A DNA stretch of 64,000 nt from Planctomycetota bacterium. Lineage in GTDB: Bacteria; Planctomycetota; Planctomycetia; Pirellulales; UBA7805. A program made the translations under genes and the position numbers. The DNA lies in assembly GCA_003389215.1 (NCBI GenBank), contig QQVP01000110.1, positions 1 through 64,000 of the forward strand, given 5' to 3'. Shown piece after piece: positions 8,680 to 15,866 of this stretch. A model generated the notes under the pieces. The model ran no database searches, was not told the origin of the DNA, and worked only from the letters and a program-made list of their open reading frames with translations. Position 1 is the stretch's first letter. Each line of letters begins with the position of its first letter.

Positions 8680-9441
8680 TTACTCATGCTGTTCATCATC
8701 TGATACATCAAACTGATCTAAGAATTGCTTGCAGTTCTCGGTGAGAAATCGATACGCAGATCGGACCTGTTGCTCAATTTTTTCTGAATCGTCTACCGCT
8801 GGCAATTCTCCGCTAAATAGGCTGAAGGAATCACATTCCATCCATACTTGTTGCGGGTCTTCTGAGTACGTTTCAAATCGAACGGTCGCAAAGTCATCGT
8901 GTGAAACCTCAGCTCCTGCTGCGTGTTCTATGGTGCAGGGCGGGAATCTAAACCGGACTCCAAAAAATGCAGGTGGTCGCCCGAAGGGATCAATTGATTC
9001 CATTGCATTGGCTACTCGACCAGCAAGCAGATTTAGTGAATCATCTAAGATTTGTGGCTGAGATAGCGCTTGAACTCGTGTGCGTTGCGTTATGAACGGT
9101 GGAAATCTCACTCCATCAGCATCTTCCGAAATCGCGTGTAGAGCACGCAAAACGCCGCGAATCTTTTCGAGAAATCCATCCACCGTGAAATTCGGATGGC
9201 GTTCAATAAAAATCATCCAATCATCACCAAAGCGACAAATCGATTCGCTGCGCTCTATATGCGTACTTAAGTCGCAATGAACACTTCCTAGATTTATGTT
9301 GTCGTAGCGAAAAGTTTCAAAATCGCTCTCATGAAGTTTGTTGTATAGCCGACGCACCAAGTCCCTCGTCACGCGAAAATCTGGCACTTCTGGCCAATCC
9401 AGCCGCGTCTGAAAGAAGATTGTCCGTGGTTCGGAAAGCAT
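8680..9441 (-). CDS. unknown 253-aa protein, first gene of a TA-like unit
   Basis: First gene of a three-gene unit with the antitoxin-like and toxin-like genes. Mostly soluble alpha/beta text with many aromatic residues: N-terminal 'TRLDWPEVPDF', a middle segment 'RFGDDWMIFIERHPNF', and a C-terminal helix containing 'AYRFLTENCKQFLDQFDVSD'. No membrane span or catalytic signature is evident. The layout (N-terminal strand, long helix, C-terminal helical tail) recalls sporadically distributed accessory proteins, but I cannot name the family. It is clearly less GC-rich than its neighbours and has its own consensus promoter. Confidence 0.6.
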   Translation of the reverse strand: MLSEPRTIFFQTRLDWPEVPDFRVTRDLVRRLYNKLHESDFETFRYDNINLGSVHCDLSTHIERSESICRFGDDWMIFIERHPNFTVDGFLEKIRGVLRALHAISEDADGVRFPPFITQRTRVQALSQPQILDDSLNLLAGRVANAMESIDPFGRPPAFFGVRFRFPPCTIEHAAGAEVSHDDFATVRFETYSEDPQQVWMECDSFSLFSGELPAVDDSEKIEQQVRSAYRFLTENCKQFLDQFDVSDDEQHE

Positions 9442-9565
9442 CTACTGGCCTACCGGCGCAAAAATTAGGCCCCTGTGCGAGCGCAGCGGCCGAAGTCATA
9501 TCCGTACTTCCATTGTTGCCACAGTACCGACACGCTCCTTCCCTTCCATGTTCATCGGCGTGCCT

Positions 9566-9593
9566 ATTATACGACATTTAAGCCGAATGTCAA
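9566..9593 (-). promoter_or_regulatory. consensus sigma-70 promoter with embedded dyad
   Basis: On the minus strand TTGACA (9593-9588) and TATAAT (9571-9566) are separated by 16 bases; both boxes are perfect consensus. A 6-bp inverted repeat GACATT/AATGTC (9573-9578 and 9586-9591) overlaps the -35 box and spacer, the usual position for a repressor operator. Transcription would start near 9559, about 120 bases before the 8680-9441 gene. The rest of 9442-9773 holds no recognised feature. A promoter this strong and E. coli-like is unusual in this window and fits an acquired, autoregulated TA-type unit. Confidence 0.7.
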
Positions 9594-9773
9594 GACGCAA
9601 AATGAGTCCACAAAAGGACTTGCGCCCAACCGCAATACTTAAGGGCCTGTATCGCACGGCTTTACAACATCTAATACACATCAACGACGCCCGAGGTTCA
9701 ACCCCCGCACGCATTTTCACACACCACCCTTCGTTCGTCAGCCCGCCGGGCCGGCAGCGCAGGGCAAGATCGC

Positions 9774-10058
9774 CTACCAGCGGTCACGCCGACGCTTGCC
9801 GGATCCGCGAAAGATCCCGCGGACCAAGGCCAGCAGCAGCACCATGCCGACGGGCGCGATGAGCGTGATCAGCACGAATTGCCCCTTGCTGCGATCTTCG
9901 ATTCCCGAGCCGCTGTGGCGCACCAGTCCGCCCAGGGCAAGGAACAACACGCACGCCAACGCCATGATCAGGAACATCGTGCGCAGCGTGAACTGAAACC
10001 GCACGCGCGACCGCCGTGGGCTACCGTTCGGATCCGAATTCTGCGGGCTCTCGCTCAT
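9774..10058 (-). CDS. small two-span membrane protein, unknown
   Basis: About 94 aa from the internal ATG (MSESPQNSDPNG), preferred over the track start 27 bases upstream. The polar, basic N-terminus is followed by 'FTLRTMFLIMALACVLFLA' and a second span 'FVLITLIAPVGMVLLLALV', ending in a basic tail. 'FQFTLRTMFLIMA' resembles the short 'FSLRTLLLLM' segment seen in many small planctomycete membrane proteins. Function unknown. It is the downstream neighbour of the phosphoesterase gene, about 96 bp away, on the same strand. Confidence 0.6.
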   Translation of the reverse strand: MSESPQNSDPNGSPRRSRVRFQFTLRTMFLIMALACVLFLALGGLVRHSGSGIEDRSKGQFVLITLIAPVGMVLLLALVRGIFRGSGKRRRDRW

Positions 10059-10154
10059 GGACGGTCTCGCCTGCGAAATCTGCACCAGGAAAATTGCACC
10101 GCGACTGGCAGCGGCTCTCGACTCGACCGCGCGACTTCCAGCCAGAGACGCCGC

Positions 10155-11027
10155 CTACCGACCCGCCAGCGGCTTGATGCGACCCACCACGTCCTCTTGG
10201 GTCAACCGCTGACCGACCGGCAAAATGACGTACTTTGCCCGATCGGCCGTGCAGTCCAAAATCACTTGCCGCGTATTCGGCGTGGCAAAGCCCGTTTCGC
10301 TGGGCTCATGTCCGTGAATCAGAATCTCCGCCTGCACGACGTCGGCAAAGGCGTCGGCATTCTCCTGCCGATAGTCACGTCCCCAAACGAAGCCGAACAG
10401 TGCGCTGTCTTCGACCAAGTCGTCGTCCCGCAAAGGGCGATCGAAGATGTCGGTCTTGAACTTCCTCTGATCGACCTTTTCGGGCAGCGTATGGCTCACC
10501 CAGACCCCTTCGGGAAATCGTACCGCCAAGGGTAGCGTACGCAGAAATCCCAAAAATGCTTCGCGAATCTTGTCCGTGGCCGGGCCGTACATCTCCTGCA
10601 GCCCGAACCGGAACATCAGATTCAGCATCTTGCCGTTCTTCACGATCGGGTAGTCCGTCAGCTCGGCCAGCTCGTGATTGCTCAGCAAGAAGTGCACTCG
10701 ATCGGGATACTTGGCCTTCAGCGCGGCCACGTCCTCGAGCATCTGGTGCGACATGCAGCCGCCGGAAATCGGGTAGGTCGGCCCGCCATGGCAGACCTCT
10801 TGGAGGATGAGGTGCCGCTGGGGATGGCCATCGAGATTGGCAATCTGCCGAATCTGGTTGAAATTCTTGCGGTGTCCGTGCAGATCCGCCGTGATCATCA
10901 CTTCCTTGGCCGAATCGGTCGTGAGCTCGATCACGTTTCCGCGTCGGGTCGACGGACTGGTGTTGGCCTTGGCGGCCTTGGCGAAGGTGTCGATGACACG
11001 CTCGATGTACTCGATTGTCGCAACCAT
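10155..11027 (-). CDS. calcineurin-like metallophosphoesterase
   Basis: Two-metal phosphoesterase, 290 aa, cytoplasmic (no signal). Metal-site motifs appear in order: 'MITADLHGHRKNF' (block I, D-x-H), 'LLSNHELAEL' (the NHE block), 'VWVSHTLPEK' and 'EILIHGHEPSE' (the GHxH-like last block). The usual second block GDxxDRG is not evident; the region reads 'LILQEVCHGGPTY', so the metal set is atypical. The C-terminal part is a beta sandwich ending 'DRAKYVILPVGQRLT'. Substrate is unknown; serine/threonine-phosphatase-like or nucleotide hydrolases share this pattern. Confidence 0.8.
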   Translation of the reverse strand: MVATIEYIERVIDTFAKAAKANTSPSTRRGNVIELTTDSAKEVMITADLHGHRKNFNQIRQIANLDGHPQRHLILQEVCHGGPTYPISGGCMSHQMLEDVAALKAKYPDRVHFLLSNHELAELTDYPIVKNGKMLNLMFRFGLQEMYGPATDKIREAFLGFLRTLPLAVRFPEGVWVSHTLPEKVDQRKFKTDIFDRPLRDDDLVEDSALFGFVWGRDYRQENADAFADVVQAEILIHGHEPSETGFATPNTRQVILDCTADRAKYVILPVGQRLTQEDVVGRIKPLAGR

Positions 11028-11231
11028 AGCAGGTCAAAACTATCAGTCGGCTGGCGGCACGACAAGCAGTGCTATCGGCCGAGCTCGTGGAACGACGACG
11101 GATTTAACGATTGTGTGGATTCTACGGATCGCGCCGCCGATATCTTTCCATGTGGCTCGTTGCTAGCCTCGCGCTCGCGGTGCCCTCATGGCGAGCGGAG
11201 GCGGCGTCAGCACGTTCAGGGAGGTGAGGAA

Positions 11232-11564
11232 ATGATCCATCGAAATCTTCTGGCCGCCGCGGCCGTCGTCCTGCTCGCGGCCACGACCGGCTGCCACTGC
11301 AATCGCGGACCGTGCGCCGGCGGCTGCTACGATCCGCAACAGGGCGTGTTCGGCAACCTGATCGGTTCGCTCAAGGCCGACGCCGAGTGCGATGCCTGCC
11401 TGGCCGGCGACGCGCGCTGGAACCGACATGGTCGCCGCGGACTCGACGCGACGGCGGGCATGCTGCCCTCCGGGCCACCGTCGGCCGCGGTTACCTATCC
11501 GTATTATACGACCCGCGGTCCGCGCGACTTCCTGGCGGTCGATCCGCGCGGCATTGGCCCCTAA
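11232..11564 (+). CDS. small lipoprotein, cysteine-rich
   Basis: 110 aa. I start it at ATG 11232, which has a good Shine-Dalgarno (gaggtgagga) immediately upstream, instead of the long track ORF that runs antisense to the phosphoesterase. The N-terminus 'MIHRNLLAAAAVVLLAATTGC' is a lipoprotein signal with a TTGC lipobox, so acylation at Cys21 is expected. Four further cysteines follow within 20 residues (HCNRGPCAGGCYD), and another pair at 'CDACLAG'. This composition fits a disulfide-stabilised or metal-binding envelope protein. It converges on fabF; one copy of the interspersed repeat lies between them. Confidence 0.75.
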   Translation: MIHRNLLAAAAVVLLAATTGCHCNRGPCAGGCYDPQQGVFGNLIGSLKADAECDACLAGDARWNRHGRRGLDATAGMLPSGPPSAAVTYPYYTTRGPRDFLAVDPRGIGP

Positions 11565-11631
11565 CCGGCCTTTCGCGACGTGCCGAGCAGAGTCCGCAGC
11601 CGGCCACGTCGACACGCGCCGCGCTACGATC

Positions 11632-11736
11632 TATTGAGCCCTGCGCAGCCAATGAACCAGGCCGACCAGCGGGAGGCCGGCATTCCAGCTATCACCGCCG
11701 CGGCGAAGGGCTCATTAACAACGCAGCCATCAATAA
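11632..11736 (+). repeat. interspersed 105-bp repeat, copy A
   Basis: One of five near-identical copies in the window. It begins TATTGAGCCCTGCGCAGCC and ends CGCAGCCATCAATAA, giving imperfect terminal inverted repeats (TATTGA-N3-CTGCG). An internal GC-rich dyad (GGCC...GGCC) follows the left arm. The right end supplies the TGA stop codon of the convergent fabF gene at 11730-11732. Confidence 0.9.
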
Positions 11737-13010
11737 ACGCGACCGAGCACCAGCGAAATGTTTTGGCCACCGAAGCCGAAGCTGTTCGTCAGCGCCACGT
11801 CGCACTTCGCCTGGCGGGCTTCGTTGGGCACGTAGTCCAGATCGCATTCCGGATCGGGCGTCTCGTAGTTGATCGTCGGCGGCAGGACCCCCTCGCCCAG
11901 GGCCTTCAGGCAGATGATCACTTCCGTCGCGCCCGCGGCGGCGATCAGATGCCCCATCATGCTCTTCGTGCTCGAGACGGGCACCTTGTAGGCCTGGTCC
12001 CCGAACACCTCGCGGACCGCCAGCGTCTCGACCTTATCGTTCACCGTTGTGGCTGTGCCGTGGGCATTGATGTAGTCGACATCCTCAAGCGTGACGTTGG
12101 CATCGTCGATGGCCATCTTCATGCAGCCGATCGCACCGCGACCTTCCGGATGGGTGTCCGTAATGCGAAAGGCGTCGGCGGTGGAGCCGTAGCCCAGCAC
12201 CTCGCCGTAGATCTGCGCGCCGCGGGCCTTGGCGTGTTCGTACTCTTCCAGCAAGACCATCGACGAGCCCTCGCCGAGCACGAATCCGTCCCGATCGCGG
12301 TCGAAGGGCCGTGAGGCCCGCTGGGGTGCGTCGTTTCGCGTGGAAAGGGCCGTCAACAGATTGAACCCGGTGACGCCGAACGGATGAATCATGCTGTGCG
12401 TTCCGCCCGAGAGCATCACGTCGGCGTCGCCGCGGCGAATCAGCTCGGTCGCTTCGCCGATGGCCTGGCTGCTCGCGGCACAGGCGGTCAGGCAATTGGC
12501 GTTCGGGCCCTGGGCGTCGAACATACTCGCCAGGTGGCCGGCCGGCATGTTCGGTTCCTGCTCGAGCTCGGCAACCGGGTCGAGCATTTCGAGGCCAACC
12601 TGGAGGAACTTGGCCACGTCGATCTTCTCGTCGTGGAACGACTTCAGCACCATTTGCGTGAAGGTCTGAAAATCCTGGGTACCCTCGCCGCTGCCCAGGT
12701 AAACGCCGAAGCGGGTCGGATCGAGATCGCCTTCGAGAACCCCCGAGTCGAGCACGGCCTGCTTCGCCGCCCCGCCGGCAAATCGACTATGGCGTCCGCG
12801 TGCTTCCCAAACCTGCGCATCCTCACCCTCGTCGGTGATGTCCCAGTTCTTCACCTCGGCCGAGAACTTCGTGGGAAACTCGCTGGCGTCGAAGATCGTG
12901 GTGGGCGCCACGCCCGAGGCCCCTTCCTTGAGATTGCCCCAGAGCTCTTCGACCTTGGTGCCCAGTGGCGTTACGCAGCCAACTCCCGTTACGACGACTC
13001 GTCGTCTCAT
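11730..13010 (-). CDS. fabF: beta-ketoacyl-ACP synthase II
   Basis: Condenses malonyl-ACP with acyl-ACP in fatty acid elongation. The thiolase fold shows the nucleophile site 'LTACAASSQAIGEA' (Cys), the first catalytic His in 'INAHGTATTVNDKVET' and the second in 'STKSMMGHLIAAAG', plus the family ending 'NSFGFGGQNISLVLG'. Length 426 aa is typical. It is the last gene of a four-gene minus-strand set (dehydratase, ACP, dehydratase variant, KS), 37 bp after the preceding gene. Its stop codon lies inside repeat copy A, so the final residues (RVY) may have been shaped by the insertion. Whether this set is the housekeeping FAS or a dedicated pathway is unclear. Confidence 0.93.
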   Translation of the reverse strand: MRRRVVVTGVGCVTPLGTKVEELWGNLKEGASGVAPTTIFDASEFPTKFSAEVKNWDITDEGEDAQVWEARGRHSRFAGGAAKQAVLDSGVLEGDLDPTRFGVYLGSGEGTQDFQTFTQMVLKSFHDEKIDVAKFLQVGLEMLDPVAELEQEPNMPAGHLASMFDAQGPNANCLTACAASSQAIGEATELIRRGDADVMLSGGTHSMIHPFGVTGFNLLTALSTRNDAPQRASRPFDRDRDGFVLGEGSSMVLLEEYEHAKARGAQIYGEVLGYGSTADAFRITDTHPEGRGAIGCMKMAIDDANVTLEDVDYINAHGTATTVNDKVETLAVREVFGDQAYKVPVSSTKSMMGHLIAAAGATEVIICLKALGEGVLPPTINYETPDPECDLDYVPNEARQAKCDVALTNSFGFGGQNISLVLGRVY

Positions 13011-13047
13011 CTCCGACTTCCTCCAACAGAACCTCAGCGGCTCACGG

Positions 13048-13584
13048 TCACGCCACGGCCGAGCCTTCGGCCACGGCCAGGTGGCGGGGCATCTTGATCG
13101 GCTCGCCCTCGGGAGTTTGGCCGACTTCGTACATTCTCAGCGCCCGCAAGGTCGTCGCAAAGTCACGTTCGTCGAAAAGTCCACCTCCGGCACCTTCGCC
13201 ATCAATATCGGCGTGGGCGAAAAGAACTTCCATCTCGGCCTGCAACCGCTCGCCCAGGTGGCTGGTCACTTCGGCGCGTGCGCCCGACTCATCGATCGTC
13301 GTCAACACCGCGCGATAGGTGAGCGTCTCGCCGGGCGTCGCCCGCTCGTGGAACCGCACCTTGGCGACCTTGGCCAGGATCACGCTTTCCTGGAACCCGT
13401 AATGTTCGCCCGCCAGCAGTCCGGCCGTTTGTGCCATGCCCTCGATGATCAGAGAATTCGGCATGGTCGACGTGCCGCACAGATGGTCGTGCACGTGCTC
13501 TTCCGAAAGCGAAACGGTCTTCACGGCCGTGGCCCGCTGACCGCTCGTGAACTCGGTAAATCGATCGATCCAAAACCAGCGCAT
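13048..13584 (-). CDS. FabZ/FabA-like hotdog dehydratase, variant active site
   Basis: Hotdog-fold protein of the 3-hydroxyacyl-ACP dehydratase family, 178 aa, slightly longer than FabZ (about 150). The helix motif 'MPNSLIIEGMAQTAG' keeps the catalytic-type acidic residue and AQ pair, but the classical HFPxxPxxPG loop reads 'HDHLCGTSTMPNSL', with PG changed to PN and the FP lost. It may be a variant dehydratase or a non-catalytic chain-shape partner of the canonical paralogue encoded two genes upstream. It lies 42 bp downstream of the ACP gene and 37 bp upstream of fabF. Confidence 0.82.
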   Translation of the reverse strand: MRWFWIDRFTEFTSGQRATAVKTVSLSEEHVHDHLCGTSTMPNSLIIEGMAQTAGLLAGEHYGFQESVILAKVAKVRFHERATPGETLTYRAVLTTIDESGARAEVTSHLGERLQAEMEVLFAHADIDGEGAGGGLFDERDFATTLRALRMYEVGQTPEGEPIKMPRHLAVAEGSAVA

Positions 13585-13626
13585 CTATCCCGCCCTTGGC
13601 CCAAGCGGCTCGTCGTCCAGGGCGTC

Positions 13627-14019
13627 CTAAGCCGCGTCACTCAGCTTGCTCTCGACAAAGTTGCACATGTCCTGGACGGTCAACTGCGTGGCGAATTCCT
13701 GCACTTCCGGGTTCTTCTCGAAGGTGGAAAGATCCGCGAACGGCATCCGCTCTTTCAAAAGCGCCAGGCCGGCCTCGTTGATCTTTCCATCGACCACGTA
13801 ATCGGCACTGGTGAGAATGTCCTCCGGAAACAGCTCTCCACGCGGAATGCTGATGTCGAAGCCCTTTTCCAAACGGAACACGATGTCCAGAAAGTCGATC
13901 GATTCGGCTCCCAGATCGCCGACCAGAGTCGCCTCGGGCGTGACCTCGTCATCGTCAACGGCCAAGGCGTCGACCAGTGCGGCCTGGACCTTCTCGAAAA
14001 TCTCTTCTCTCGTCGCCAT
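13627..14019 (-). CDS. acyl carrier protein, extended form
   Basis: Carries acyl intermediates on a 4'-phosphopantetheine arm. The attachment motif is 'LGAESIDFLDIVFRLE', with Ser in the DSL-like position (ESID). Residues 1-70 match a normal ACP ('EEIFEKVQAALVDALAVDDD'). The protein continues to 130 aa where housekeeping ACPs stop near 78. The extra C-terminal part ('GLALLKERMPFADLSTFEKN') is helical and ends 'VQDMCNFVESKL', itself similar to an ACP-type final helix, so the fold may be an ACP with a long insertion. It sits between two dehydratase-like genes. Confidence 0.87.
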   Translation of the reverse strand: MATREEIFEKVQAALVDALAVDDDEVTPEATLVGDLGAESIDFLDIVFRLEKGFDISIPRGELFPEDILTSADYVVDGKINEAGLALLKERMPFADLSTFEKNPEVQEFATQLTVQDMCNFVESKLSDAA

Positions 14020-14168
14020 CGCTTGCAGTCCTCCAAGTAACGTATTTGCTTGCTGACCCGTTATCGGCCGCCCTTCAAGTTGGGGCGGTCATCAATTTGT
14101 GCCAACCACGCGACGTCTCTTTCTTGTCTTCTGTTCTTGTCTTCTGTCGACGCCGGCAGCTGCATTGT

Positions 14169-14699
14169 CTATCGAACTCGATCGGTCTCGGACCCCACCG
14201 CTTCGGTCACCCCACCCGCGGCCACGGCCGCCGGGCCTCCGAGCAACATAAACCACTTTCTCGCGTCGTCACGGGCAAACTCATCTCGCGGCCATTCGGT
14301 CGGATGCTCGTCCGCCAGGTTATATCGTTCGAATACCATACGGCCGCTCACGCACAACTTGTCGTCGACCCGTCCCGACGCCTTCACTTCGGTCTCCCGC
14401 TCGTCGTGGCGAACCACCAACACCTCGACCTGCAACGTATCGCCAGGGAAAACGAAGCCCGCATACTTAATGTTCTTGGCCTCCTTAAGGACGATGATCG
14501 AATGCGCGAAGTCGTCCTCGACGCGAATCAGCCAACTCGCCGCCTGCGTCATCGCCTCGACCATGAACACGCCGGGCAACACGGGGAATCGAGGAAAGTG
14601 GTCCGCCAGATACTCTTCGGCAAGCGATAAACTCTTGGTCGCGACGATCTTTTCACCGCGATGGATCTCCAAGATGCGGTCGATAAGGGCAAATCGCAT
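14169..14699 (-). CDS. FabZ-like 3-hydroxyacyl-ACP dehydratase
   Basis: Dehydrates 3-hydroxyacyl-ACP to trans-2-enoyl-ACP. 176 aa hotdog protein with the canonical catalytic loop 'DHFPRFPVLPGVFMVEAMTQ' (His in HFP, acidic residue in VEAMTQ). The middle strand set 'NIKYAGFVFPGDTLQVEVLV' fits FabZ. The C-terminus has a short Ala/Gly/Val tail (GGPAAVAAGGVTEAVG) beyond the fold. It is the first gene of the minus-strand FAS-like set and lies 149 bp upstream of the ACP gene. Confidence 0.88.
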   Translation of the reverse strand: MRFALIDRILEIHRGEKIVATKSLSLAEEYLADHFPRFPVLPGVFMVEAMTQAASWLIRVEDDFAHSIIVLKEAKNIKYAGFVFPGDTLQVEVLVVRHDERETEVKASGRVDDKLCVSGRMVFERYNLADEHPTEWPRDEFARDDARKWFMLLGGPAAVAAGGVTEAVGSETDRVR

Positions 14700-14996
14700 A
14701 GGTGGGTAACACTGACGCGGCAGGCAGATACGAAAGTGGGAACTGCGCGAAGCCCGTGACGGTCATCCTCGGATAATCCAAGCCCCTGAGTGTAGCTCTG
14801 CCACCAAAAAACCTCAACGGAGCATTGCTATCGCCCGCCAGTGACAATGCGGCCCGCAGCCCGCCGAATCACGCCGAGCTTTGCCTCAGCGCCAGGGACC
14901 GCCAAGCGGCATGGACCGCCGGGATACCGCACGGGAGGATCCGGACCATGACCGACTCCCACCGCACCAGGACAGCCCACACCGCAGAATCGAGGA

Positions 14997-15144
14997 TGCC
15001 ATTTTGGCAGGACCGCCGCATTCGCAGCCGCAACTGCCATATCGGCAGTCCCGACACCATCGACCTGGCGCTGGGGAATCATCGCAACGTATTTACATGA
15101 CGCATCTTATGAATCCAATAGACGACTCTGGCACGCCGCTTGCA
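14997..15144 (+). promoter_or_regulatory. sigma-54 promoter with two upstream dyads, before hsp20
   Basis: TGGCACGCCGCTTGCA at 15129-15144 matches the sigma-54 consensus TGGCACG-N4-TTGCW exactly. Two identically built dyads lie upstream: TGCC-ATTTT-GGCA (14997-15009) and TGCC-ATATC-GGCA (15035-15047), 38 bp centre to centre and roughly 110-150 bp before the expected start near 15155. That is the typical range for enhancer-binding-protein sites. The Hsp20 gene follows at 15246. The rest of 14700-14996 holds no recognised feature. Confidence 0.78.
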
Positions 15145-15245
15145 TACCTACACGAACATCGTTTCATCCTGGCCTGAATCGCCGACCGTCCCAACCAGCG
15201 ACCGACAGCCAGGACCCGAGAATCACTAGAGGAGGTAACCAAACC

Positions 15246-15725
15246 ATGACGCGAATCTCAACGCATCCATTCGCTCCGTTGACCCGAGTCGGTTCCGACC
15301 TGGACTGCATCTTCTCGGGCGCCTTCGACCGGGACTTCGCTCGCTTCGAAGGTAGCCGCTCCCCCCGGGGGTGGGCGCCGGCGCTCGACGTGACCGAAGA
15401 GGACGACACCTATCACTTCGAGGTCGATGTGCCGGGTTTCCGGCTCGAAGACATCGACGTCACGATCGAAGGTCGCAAGGTAACGATCGCGGGCAAGCCT
15501 GCGCGTGAGGACGCGACGGAGCACGACGGGACGGACGAGCCGACGACGCCAAGAACCATTCACCTTCGCGAGCGGCATGCGGACGCCTTCAGCCGTACCG
15601 TGACCATGCCGGTGCACGTCGATGCTACGAAGGCCGAAGCGTCCTTGAGCGACGGCGTCCTTTCGCTTCGCGTTCCCAAGGCGGAAGCGGCGCGGCAACA
15701 CAAGATCGAGGTCCGCGCGAGCTAA
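15246..15725 (+). CDS. Hsp20-family small heat-shock protein
   Basis: ATP-independent holdase chaperone, 159 aa. The alpha-crystallin domain spans about residues 40-157: 'ALDVTEEDDTYHFEVDVPGF', 'IDVTIEGRKVTIAGK', 'FSRTVTMPVHVD' and the GxLxxxxPK signature 'DGVLSLRVPK'. The N-terminal arm is short; the usual C-terminal IxI anchor is weak ('KIEVRAS'). A strong Shine-Dalgarno (agaggaggt) supports the start. The promoter is of sigma-54 type rather than the CIRCE/HrcA or sigma-32 types common for this family. A good terminator follows, so the gene is a single transcription unit. Confidence 0.93.
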   Translation: MTRISTHPFAPLTRVGSDLDCIFSGAFDRDFARFEGSRSPRGWAPALDVTEEDDTYHFEVDVPGFRLEDIDVTIEGRKVTIAGKPAREDATEHDGTDEPTTPRTIHLRERHADAFSRTVTMPVHVDATKAEASLSDGVLSLRVPKAEAARQHKIEVRAS

Positions 15726-15769
15726 GGCCCCCCGGGGGACTCTCAAATTTGTAAGGTAAGCGTGTGCAG

Positions 15770-15813
15770 ACCCCTCGTTCGCGCCGTCGTCCGGCGCGGC
15801 GAGGGGTTCTTTG
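15770..15813 (+). terminator. rho-independent terminator after hsp20
   Basis: Two-part stem: ACCCCTCG (15770-15777) with CGAGGGGT (15800-15807), enclosing CGCGCCG/CGGCGCG (15780-15786 and 15792-15798). It is followed by TCTTTG. It lies 45 bp after the hsp20 stop. Confidence 0.82.
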
Positions 15814-15866
15814 TTCGCACGACGAAGTGAGGCTGACTAGGGCGCCTTGCGACGCATACGGCTGGG

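Noticed and set aside
9680-9710. T-arm-like remnant (ggttcaacccccgc) as attR of a tRNA-integrated island
   Set aside because: Only a few bases match the 3' end of the tRNA at 8029 and the stem does not pair, so a true attachment site cannot be supported.
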